Assembly: GCA_038249305.1 (NCBI GenBank)
Contig: JBBRWI010000135.1
Span: 1-10,598, forward strand
Direction: 5' to 3'
From: Humitalea sp038249305
Lineage (GTDB): Bacteria; Pseudomonadota; Alphaproteobacteria; Acetobacterales; Acetobacteraceae
DNA: 10,598 bases
The position numbers and the translations under genes are program-made. This document shows positions 1 to 5,878 of this stretch, one piece after another. A model generated the notes under the pieces. The model worked only from the letters and a program-made list of their open reading frames with translations. It was not told where the DNA came from and did no database searches. The number at the start of each line of letters is the position of its first letter. Within the stretch, counting starts at the first letter, position 1.

Positions 1-1103
1 TGCCCGCGCAGCACCGGGGCGGGGATCGGCGCGTCGAAGCGGACCTTGACCTCCAACCGGTCGCGCCAGGCGCGCGGCAGGGTGATGACCAGAGGCTGCC
101 CGCCGACCAGCGGCACGGTTGCCCGCTCACCGAGGTAGACTGGCGCCTGTTCGACCGTGTCGGCGGCGCTGAACAGCACCACGTTGTCGAATTCGCGAAA
201 GCCCCATTCCATCAGCCGCTCGCTTTCCTCGGCGCGCGCCCGCATCGACGGCAGGCCGTTCACCACCAGGATCAGCCGGCGTTCGCCGCGCTTCGCGCTG
301 CCGGTCAGGCCGTAGCCCGCTTCCTCGGTATGGCCGGTCTTCAGCCCATCGGCGCCGGCGACCCGGCCCAGCATCGGGTTGCGGTTTTCCTGGGAGATGT
401 CGTTCCACCGGAACGAGCGTTCGGCGTAGAGGCCGTAGAACTCCGGGAAGTCGCTGATCAACCGGCGCGCCAGCGTGGCGAGGTCGCGCGCCGTCATGCG
501 GTGCTCCGGATCGGGCCAGCCGCTGGCGTTGCGAAACTGGCTGCCGCGCAGGCCGATCCGCCGGCCCGTCTCGTTCATGATCTCGGCGAACTGGGTTTCG
601 CTGCCGGCGATGCCCTCGGCCAGGACGATGCAAGCGTCGTTGCCAGATTGGACGATGACCCCGCGGGCCAGATTCTCGACGCTGACCTGGGCGTTGACCT
701 GGACGAACATCTTCGACCCGCCCATCCGCCAGGCGCGTTCGCTGACCGGCAGTTGCTGGTCCAGCCGCAGCCGGCCCTTCTTCAGCAGATCGAAGACGAC
801 ATACATGGTCATAAGCTTGGACATGGAGGACGGCGGCATCCGCTCGTCGGCGTTCTTCTCCAGCAGCACGGCGCCGGTATCGGCATCCATCATGAAGGCC
901 TGCCGGGCCGCGGTGTCGACCGGTCCGAGCGGGGTGCTGGCCGGGCTACCGGTGGGGACGGCCGGGGTTCGCGCGCCGCGAGGCGCCGGTGCGGGCGGTC
1001 TGCCCTGGGCCATTGCATCCACGTTCGGAAGCAGCGGCAGGGCGGCACCGGCGAGCAGGATCGCGCGGCGGCGGACGGGCGGCGGGGGCGATGAATCGAT
1101 CAC
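1..1103 (-). CDS. D-alanyl-D-alanine carboxypeptidase (PBP5/DacF-type), 3' end outside window
   Basis: Serine penicillin-binding protein that removes the terminal D-Ala from peptidoglycan stem peptides in the periplasm. Reading the minus strand from a GTG at 1103 gives 367 visible residues. The three active-site motifs of the peptidase S11 family are present and correctly spaced: SMSK (residues 93-96, nucleophile Ser93), SGN (153-155) and KTG (255-257, in DGLKTGHTEEAGYG). Conserved N-A-S-G lies at 192-195. Residues from about 280 match the beta-rich C-terminal domain, which runs off the window. The N-terminus has VRRRAILLAGAALPLLP, a Tat-like signal, then a Pro/Ala-rich linker. GTG is chosen because the only nearby ATG (codon 31) would remove the signal; no other start lies between it and the rlpA stop. 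It is the third gene of a minus-strand cell-wall operon, 36 bases after rlpA. The family is certain; the exact start is less so. Confidence 0.93.
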   Translation of the reverse strand, partial: MIDSSPPPPVRRRAILLAGAALPLLPNVDAMAQGRPPAPAPRGARTPAVPTGSPASTPLGPVDTAARQAFMMDADTGAVLLEKNADERMPPSSMSKLMTMYVVFDLLKKGRLRLDQQLPVSERAWRMGGSKMFVQVNAQVSVENLARGVIVQSGNDACIVLAEGIAGSETQFAEIMNETGRRIGLRGSQFRNASGWPDPEHRMTARDLATLARRLISDFPEFYGLYAERSFRWNDISQENRNPMLGRVAGADGLKTGHTEEAGYGLTGSAKRGERRLILVVNGLPSMRARAEESERLMEWGFREFDNVVLFSAADTVEQAPVYLGERATVPLVGGQPLVITLPRAWRDRLEVKVRFDAPIPAPVLRG

Positions 1104-1139
1104 GACCTCGATTCTATAGCACTTTCGTCGGCTGGCGCG

Positions 1140-2015
1140 TCAGTCCACCACGATGCGTGCTTCGGATATTCCGGCCCGCAGGACCCGCGCCAGGGCGGCA
1201 TCGGCCTCGGGCGCCGTCTGCACGGGGCCGACCCTGACCCGGAACTCCGGCCGCCGCCCCGGCCCAAACGGCTCGGCGCGCGCACCGGCGATCCGCGCCG
1301 CCTGGCGCTGGGCGGCGTCGCGACCGGTGAAACTGCCGGCCTGGATCCAAAGCCGCCCCGGCCGGGGAGCGACGCTGGTGGCTTGCATCGGCAGGGCGAT
1401 GCCGGGGGCGGCGAAGGGGGCGGCGGCGGCGACCAGGACCGGGGCGGGCCGCCCTTCCCGCACCTGCGTCGCGGCCCGCGCACCGGGCGGCGGGGCGAGT
1501 GTTTCGCGTGCGACGATTCCCGCCGGCGCCGCGGCGATCGCGAGGCTGGGCGCTTCGGGTTGCGGCAGGCCGGCGGCCAAAGCGCGCGACGGTTCGGCCT
1601 CAACCACGATGCGCAGTTGCGTGCCGTCGCGCGCGCCCAGCAGGTCGGCGGCGCTTCGCGACAGGCCGAGCAGCCGGCCCGGTGCGGGCGGGCCACGGTC
1701 ATTCACCCGCACCAGCAGCTCGCGCCCGGCTTCGAGATTGGTGACGCGCAGAATGGCAGGCAACTGCAGGGTGCGATGCGCGGCCATCAGGGCGGACGGG
1801 TCGTAGGGCTCCCCATTGGCGGTGGCGCGGCCGGCGCGGGTATCGGCGATGATCGCGGCCAGACCCGTGTCGGTCAGGCCGAAATCCTCACGCGGGTAGG
1901 ACCAGACCCCGCCGAGGGAATAGGGTTCGCCGATGACGTACCGCGCCGGCCCCGATGCTGGCCGCGCACAGGCCGACAACAGGGCCAGCGCCGCCAGAGC
2001 GGCCCAAAACCTCAC
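1140..2015 (-). CDS. rlpA: RlpA-family septal ring lytic transglycosylase / SPOR-domain lipoprotein
   Basis: Predicted outer-membrane lipoprotein acting on septal peptidoglycan. The 291 residues contain a lipoprotein signal with lipobox LSAC (Cys16), an RlpA double-psi beta-barrel domain (about 28-140) and a C-terminal SPOR domain (about 220-290, opening RLWIQAGSF and containing FRVRVGPV) that binds denuded glycan. The barrel keeps TANGEPYD with Glu69 and RVNDRGP with Asp106, the pair matching the catalytic acids of characterised RlpA. A Pro/Ala-rich linker joins the domains. The start is GTG at 2015, overlapping the mltB stop as GTGA, which suggests translational coupling. Two differences from classical RlpA: the usual ASWYG segment is replaced by WSYPREDFGLTDTGLA, and IDLS becomes LGLS. 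I recall this variant from Rhodospirillales; whether it still cleaves glycan is not shown by sequence. Confidence 0.9.
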   Translation of the reverse strand: MRFWAALAALALLSACARPASGPARYVIGEPYSLGGVWSYPREDFGLTDTGLAAIIADTRAGRATANGEPYDPSALMAAHRTLQLPAILRVTNLEAGRELLVRVNDRGPPAPGRLLGLSRSAADLLGARDGTQLRIVVEAEPSRALAAGLPQPEAPSLAIAAAPAGIVARETLAPPPGARAATQVREGRPAPVLVAAAAPFAAPGIALPMQATSVAPRPGRLWIQAGSFTGRDAAQRQAARIAGARAEPFGPGRRPEFRVRVGPVQTAPEADAALARVLRAGISEARIVVD

Positions 2016-3010
2016 GCCACGCGGTCCGACAGCAGCCCGACGCCCAGCGCGTAGAAGGTGGAGGGATTGTAGCGGCGGATCGCACCGAAATTCGGATAGA
2101 CGATGAAGGCCTGGCCGCCGGCGCCCCCTGGCAGCAGCACGCTCGCGTCGAAATCCGCCACAGGCAGTGCCGTGCCATCCGTTGTGCGGATCCCGGCGCG
2201 GGCCCAGTCGCGCAAGGGTCGGCGGTTGTCCAGGCGCGCCTCGGCGGCATCGAAACCAGCCGGCAAGGCTGCCTCGCGCCCCCAGCGCTGGTCTTCCTGC
2301 CAGCCATTGCGGGCAAGGTAGTTGGCGATCGAACCCAGCGCGTCGCCGCGGCTGTCCCAGATGTCGCGGCGGCCGTCGCCGTCGAAATCCACCGCAAGGC
2401 GTTCGTAGGAGGTCGGCATGAATTGCGGCTGACCCATCGCGCCTGCCCAGGAACCGCGCATCCGTTCCGGCGTGATATTGCCGGCGTCAAGGATGCGTAG
2501 CGCCGCCATCAGTTCGGCGCGGAAAAAGGCGGCCCGCCTGCCTTCCCATGCCAGTGTAGCCAAGGCTTCCACGACATTGAAATTGCCGGTGAAAGTGCCG
2601 TAGTTCGTTTCCATGCCCCAGATCGCGACGATCACGCGCGGCGTGACCTTGTAGCGCGCGCCGATTGCGTCGAGCAGGCTGCGGTTGTCGGCGTAGACCT
2701 GCCGCCCACGATCGATCCGCGTCTGGCTGATCTGGCGGTCGCGGTACTGTTCCCAGGTCAGGGTAAATTCCGGCTGGCGGCGATCCAGTTCCAGCACCCG
2801 GTCCTGCGGCCGGATGCCCGAAAGGGCGCGGTTCAATGTGGCTTGAGAAACGCCGGCGCGACGGGCCTCGGCGCGCACGCTGTCGAGGAATTGGGCGAAG
2901 CTTTGGGCCCCCGACGCTGCCGGGGCCTGGGCATTGGCCAGGGTCGAGCCGGCCAGAATACCGCCCGACACGGCAGCGACTCGGCGCAGAAAGGGGCGGC
3001 GCAAGATCAT
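2012..3010 (-). CDS. mltB: MltB-family lytic murein transglycosylase
   Basis: Cleaves the MurNAc-GlcNAc bond of peptidoglycan to give 1,6-anhydro ends. The 332 residues start at ATG 3010. The N-terminus LRRPFLRRVAAVSGG followed by a hydrophobic stretch to about residue 28 is a Tat-type signal peptide with an ANAQA cleavage site. The catalytic domain (about 35-325) contains WGMETNYG with the family's catalytic glutamate at Glu134, the GQPQFMPTSY segment (193-202) and a DFDGDGRRDIW loop (208-218) resembling the calcium-binding loop of the MltB fold. The C-terminus VYPNFGAIRRYNPSTFYALGV is typical. The frame stays open upstream to 3571, but that part lies across the divergent MmgE/PrpD gene, lacks family similarity and would hide the signal, so the start is placed at 3010. 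No strong ribosome site is visible. First gene of the cell-wall operon; its stop overlaps the rlpA start. Confidence 0.94.
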   Translation of the reverse strand: MILRRPFLRRVAAVSGGILAGSTLANAQAPAASGAQSFAQFLDSVRAEARRAGVSQATLNRALSGIRPQDRVLELDRRQPEFTLTWEQYRDRQISQTRIDRGRQVYADNRSLLDAIGARYKVTPRVIVAIWGMETNYGTFTGNFNVVEALATLAWEGRRAAFFRAELMAALRILDAGNITPERMRGSWAGAMGQPQFMPTSYERLAVDFDGDGRRDIWDSRGDALGSIANYLARNGWQEDQRWGREAALPAGFDAAEARLDNRRPLRDWARAGIRTTDGTALPVADFDASVLLPGGAGGQAFIVYPNFGAIRRYNPSTFYALGVGLLSDRVA

Positions 3011-3182
3011 GGACGATGCGTGCCACGCCCCGGGCCGCCGCTGCAACCACAACCGCCGCGTGCAGCGCACATTCGCGGCGGGGCCCGTGGGCCGTGGCGC
3101 AGGATCAGGTTTTCGGTCCTCTCTTCGGCGGCGGCCGGACATGCTACGAAAGACCAACGCCAACCGTTGAAAGAGCCTCGCC
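3011..3182. promoter_or_regulatory. Divergent intergenic region mltB / MmgE-PrpD
   Basis: This 172-base spacer must hold the promoters of the leftward cell-wall operon and the rightward MmgE/PrpD gene. On the plus strand TTCGGCG, 12 bases, then GCTACGAA (3154-3161) loosely resembles the Caulobacter-type housekeeping promoter; the match is partial. A short inverted repeat GGCCC-GT-GGGCC lies near 3080-3092. No convincing leftward promoter was found by eye. The function is inferred from position. Confidence 0.35.
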
Positions 3183-4583
3183 ATGGCCGCCGTCACCGCC
3201 GATCTCGCCCAATTCGCCGCCCAGATCCGCTGGGATGGCCTGCCCGCGGAGGTGCGGGTGCGGACGCGGCTCCTGCTGCTCGATCTTGTCGGCAACATGC
3301 TGCGCGGGCGGGTAGAGGCGGAAAGCACCCCTCCCCTGCTCGCGGCGATCCAGGCCTTGGGGCTGGGCCACGGCAAGGCGCGGGTTTTCGCCGACCAGGC
3401 GACATACGCCCCCGCTGGGGCTGCGCTGTTGAACGGCGCCACCGCCCATAGCCTTGATTTCGACGATACCCATGCGGCTGGCAGCCTGCATCCTGGGGCT
3501 GCGGTGATTCCGGCGGCGCTGGCCGCAGCCGAGATGACCGGGGCCGATGGCGCGACCACCCTGGCTGCCATCGTCGCGGGCTATGAGGTCACCAACCGTC
3601 TGGCGGTCGCCCTACCGGCCGGGGCGCATTACGCGCGCGGTTATCATCCGACCGCGACCTGCGGGGTGTTCGGCGCAGCGGCGGCGGCGGCGCGGATCAT
3701 GGGGCTGGATGCACCTGGCATCGCCTCGGCCTTCGGCATCGCGCTGTCGCAATCCGCGGGATCGTTGCAGTTCCTGGCGAATGGCGCCTGGACCAAGCGT
3801 TTCCAGGTCGGCTGGGCATCCATGGCGGGGCTGACTGCCGCGACCTTGGCAGCGCAGGGGTTTCTGGGGGCGGCCGAGGCGCTGGAAGGTCGCGCAGGCT
3901 TCCTGCGCGCCTATGCGCCGGACCCGGTGCCGGGGCGGGCATTGCAGGGGCTCGGGTCCGAATGGGAGTTGATGCGGACGGCCGTCAAACCCTACCCATC
4001 CTGCCGCTATGGCCATGCCGGGGTGGATGCGGCCTTGGCGCTGCGCGCCGAACTGGGCTTGCGGGCCGAGGAGGTCGAGGCGGTGACCCTGGGCCTGCCA
4101 AGGTCGGGGATGCTGCTGATCGGCGAGCCCCTCGCCCGCCGCCAGGACCCGCGCAACATCGTGGACGGCCAGTTCAGCGGTCCCTTCGTCATCGCCTGCG
4201 CGCTGGCGCGCGGGGTGTTTGGATGGGAGTCCTACGCCTGGATGCAGGATCCCGATATTCGGCGACTGCTGCCGATGATCGCCTGCGAGCATGACCCCGA
4301 GATCGAGTCGTTCTTTCCGGCCAACATGGCCGGCAAGGTGACGCTGCACGCGCGTGGCCAGGTTTTTGTGCGGATCGTCGAGGTGCCGAAGGGCGAGCCG
4401 GACAATTTCCTGACAGAGGCCGAGCTTCTGGCAAAATTCCACACCCTGGCCGATGACGTGCTTGGACGTGACCGGACCGAGGCGCTTGCCGAAGTGGTGC
4501 TGACCCTGGATGAGGCCACGTCGGTCGCAGCGATGCTCAGTCTGGGCCAAGCCGCGCCGGGGATGGCCCGCGCGGCAGAATAG
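3183..4583 (+). CDS. MmgE/PrpD family protein (2-methylcitrate dehydratase-like)
   Basis: Cytosolic lyase-fold protein of the family that includes 2-methylcitrate dehydratase PrpD, aconitate decarboxylase (IRG1/CAD) and iminodisuccinate epimerase. The 466 residues cover the full family length. Family signatures are LDFDDTH (91-97), HPGAAVIPAALA (from 103), YHPTATCGVFGAA (from 154), TKRFQVGWAS (204-213), KPYPSCRYGHAG (269-280) and VDGQFSGPF (327-335). His103, His155, Lys205 and the DFDDT segment sit where the IRG1 active-site residues fall. A modest AAGAG precedes the ATG at 3183 by 7 bases. No prpB, prpC, acnD or prpR is near, and the gene stands alone between a divergent cell-wall operon and a decayed region. 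The substrate therefore cannot be named; the many MmgE/PrpD paralogues of Acetobacteraceae and Burkholderiales are mostly uncharacterised. Family certain, reaction unknown. Confidence 0.92.
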   Translation: MAAVTADLAQFAAQIRWDGLPAEVRVRTRLLLLDLVGNMLRGRVEAESTPPLLAAIQALGLGHGKARVFADQATYAPAGAALLNGATAHSLDFDDTHAAGSLHPGAAVIPAALAAAEMTGADGATTLAAIVAGYEVTNRLAVALPAGAHYARGYHPTATCGVFGAAAAAARIMGLDAPGIASAFGIALSQSAGSLQFLANGAWTKRFQVGWASMAGLTAATLAAQGFLGAAEALEGRAGFLRAYAPDPVPGRALQGLGSEWELMRTAVKPYPSCRYGHAGVDAALALRAELGLRAEEVEAVTLGLPRSGMLLIGEPLARRQDPRNIVDGQFSGPFVIACALARGVFGWESYAWMQDPDIRRLLPMIACEHDPEIESFFPANMAGKVTLHARGQVFVRIVEVPKGEPDNFLTEAELLAKFHTLADDVLGRDRTEALAEVVLTLDEATSVAAMLSLGQAAPGMARAAE

Positions 4584-4603
4584 TGGCTGGCCCGTAGCAG
4601 CCA
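4584..4603. terminator. Hairpin behind the MmgE/PrpD stop, possible transcript end
   Basis: TGGCTG and CAGCCA form a perfect 6-base-pair stem around an 8-base loop, starting on the base after the MmgE/PrpD stop codon. It also lies 22 bases beyond the stop of the convergent small ORF, so it could serve both directions. There is no T-tract on either side, so it is not a classical intrinsic terminator; it may only be a 3'-end stabilising structure. Confidence 0.3.
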
Positions 4604-4625
4604 TGCACCATTCGGCTTGACGATA

Positions 4626-4745
4626 TCAGGTGCCGTGTGGCGACGCCGGCAGCCGCGGGAAACTCGCGTTGTTCACGGCAATGTTGGCGACGATTTGCAT
4701 GGCCACCAGTGCGGCCACAAAAAAGCTGAAGGTGATGGCGGTCAT
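4626..4745 (-). CDS. Putative 39-residue single-pass membrane microprotein
   Basis: Unrecognised small ORF: ATG at 4745, TGA at 4628-4626, 39 residues. The first part is strongly hydrophobic, FSFFVAALVAMQIVANIAV (residues 6-24), enough for one transmembrane helix. The polar tail is NNASFPRLPASPHGT, with a single arginine and no acidic residue. An AAAAGGA ribosome site (4760-4754) lies 8 bases ahead of the ATG, better placed than for most genes in this window. A TGCTGC-GTT-GCAGCA inverted repeat lies 47 bases upstream. It is convergent with the MmgE/PrpD gene and lies at the edge of a decayed region, so it may be a real microprotein, the leader of a lost gene, or chance. It does not resemble CydX, KdpF or other small subunits I know. 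Evidence is the start signal plus hydrophobic pattern only. Confidence 0.5.
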   Translation of the reverse strand: MTAITFSFFVAALVAMQIVANIAVNNASFPRLPASPHGT

Positions 4746-4929
4746 GTCGTAAGTCCTTTTGTTGTTCCTCCCCATCCCATCATCGATGTGCTGCTGCGTT
4801 GCAGCATTTCAACCCTTTCGTCGAGGCGCGTGCGGGTGGCTTGCTGACCTCTCGGACCGACTGCGGGATGTCCGCGTGAGATTGAGGAAGCGGCAACGGT
4901 GCTGCCCGCGCTGAGCCGGCAGGCCCGGG
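4746..4929. other. Leader of the small ORF and unassigned DNA; inverted repeat
   Basis: Upstream (minus-strand sense) of the 39-residue ORF. TTGAAA (4812-4807) could be a -35 element, but the segment 17 bases on (ACATCG, 4789-4784) is a poor -10. Between them lies the perfect inverted repeat TGCTGC-GTT-GCAGCA (4792-4806), well placed for an operator if the promoter is real. The rest, up to the IS256-like remnant, contains no supported gene. Confidence 0.25.
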
Positions 4930-5335
4930 GCGTCGGATCCACGAGGGGCGGTCAAGCAACCCCTATTGCGAAAGCGCACATCCTGGTCGAGTTGGCGCTG
5001 CTCGATGACCTGGTGCGGCGCGGGCTGGACGCCGCGTTGCCGAGGCTGTTCATCATCGACGGATCGAAGGCGCTGTCGCAGGCGATCCGTCGGAGCTTCG
5101 GTCGCGACACGAGATGCAGTGCTGCCATGTGCACAAGGCGCGCTACGTCGTCGCGCTGATGCCCGAGCACCTGCATGCGCCGACCAAGCGCGCCTGGCGG
5201 CGGGCCTGGAAACTCGACGACGCCGGGACCGCAGAGAGGCTGCCATGCGACCTCGCCCGCACACTGGAACGTGAGGCGCCGGGTGTCGCCGGCGCCATCT
5301 TCGAGGGGCTCTACGCGATCCGCACCGTGGTGAGA
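4930..5335 (+). pseudogene. IS256-family (mutator-type) transposase remnant, frameshifted
   Basis: Internal fragment of a DDE transposase in two frames. The first frame (about 4984-5112) has LVRRGLDAALPRLFIIDGSKALSQ continuing into AIRRSFG; its IIDG aspartate (codon 5058-5060) is the second catalytic Asp of the family. A one-base loss near 5105-5113 then moves reading to the frame starting at 5114, which carries QCCHVHKARYVVALMPEHL, the C-x2-H region, and continues through LEREAPGVAGAIFEGL to about 5335. Upstream, IHEG at about 4935-4950 in another frame looks like the GxREG segment, implying a further shift. The first catalytic Asp, the final Glu (TNPIES region), both ends and the terminal repeats are missing. 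Dead remnant. Alignment to the family is from memory, but the VIDG...FG...QRCxxHK order is distinctive. Confidence 0.75.
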
Positions 5336-5359
5336 GGACCTGCCGAAGGCGCAGCGCTG

Positions 5360-5476
5360 CGCGTGCAGCGTCTCCGCTGCGATGAACGCCTCGCCAACTT
5401 GCCAGTTGAACGCTGCGCTGTGCGACCGATGCTTCGTCATGACTTCCATCTTCAAGAAGCCCGGCCAGGGGGGTCA
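5360..5476 (-). pseudogene. IS3-type transposase OrfA remnant (N-terminus and possible IS end)
   Basis: Minus-strand reading from ATG 5440 gives MTKHRSHSAAFNWQVGEAFI then AAETLHA, the first 27 residues of the OrfA helix-turn-helix protein of an IS3-type element (usual form HSxxFKRQVAxExLAGETLH). A ribosome-site-like GGAAG lies just ahead of the ATG. Similarity stops at about 5360, where the IS256-like remnant on the opposite strand begins, so one element interrupts or was joined to the other. TGACCCCCC at 5476-5468, some 30 bases before the ATG, has the character of an IS3-family terminal repeat and may be the original end. The KR of the consensus is NW here, also pointing to decay. No orfB or second end is present. 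Confidence 0.6.
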
Positions 5477-5747
5477 ATGCACGTCACCCATTCTGTCCAA
5501 CCGAAGCGGCGCACCCCGTTGCCTGGCCGCAGCCGGCACTGCGGCGGCGCGAGATGGCGTGGAACAGGGAAAACGTCGCCCGCATCGGCCGCTGGTTCGA
5601 AGTTTGCGGATTCGCCGAGGTCTTTCTCGGCGACGGCGGGCGAAGGGGCTGCCCAACCTGGGGGCGGGCGTGTGCCAGGGCATCCGGCTGGTTCTGTGAC
5701 CCGGCGTGCGTCGTCCCGTAAGGCCATCGGCACAAGTGCTTGTTTTC
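5477..5747. other. Decayed region with an unidentified coding trace
   Basis: No intact gene. On the plus strand a frame from about 5500 gives a protein-like stretch including LRRREMAWNRENVARIGRWF (5542-5601), then EVCGFAEVFLGDG. A one-base shift near 5640 leads to AKGLPNLGAGVCQGIRLVL and a TGA at 5697-5699, which reads like a natural C-terminus. I cannot name the family. The segment from 5700 to the tRNA shows nothing beyond a weak ACAAG-TG-CTTGT palindrome. Confidence 0.3.
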
Positions 5748-5822
<75 letters not shown>

Positions 5823-5837
5823 TTTCTCAGGCCCGGC

Positions 5838-5866
5838 CGAATACCCCATGCCCGATCGCGCCGCAA
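5838..5866 (-). promoter_or_regulatory. Candidate sigma-70-like promoter of tRNA-Thr
   Basis: TTGCGG (5866-5861), a 17-base spacer and TATTCG (5843-5838) lie in the gap between the HemY-like gene and the tRNA. The -10 ends 15 bases before the mature tRNA 5' end, leaving a short leader for RNase P. Each hexamer matches consensus at only three positions, so this rests on spacing and location. Confidence 0.35.
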
Positions 5867-5878
5867 CCACGCGCAGGA

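Noticed and set aside
3011..3571. Upstream extension of the MltB frame
   Set aside because: It overlaps the start of the divergent MmgE/PrpD gene and would bury the clear signal peptide starting at 3010.
5726..5747. ACAAG-TG-CTTGT palindrome followed by four T on the plus strand as a terminator
   Set aside because: The stem of five with a two-base loop is too weak, and no plus-strand gene ends there.
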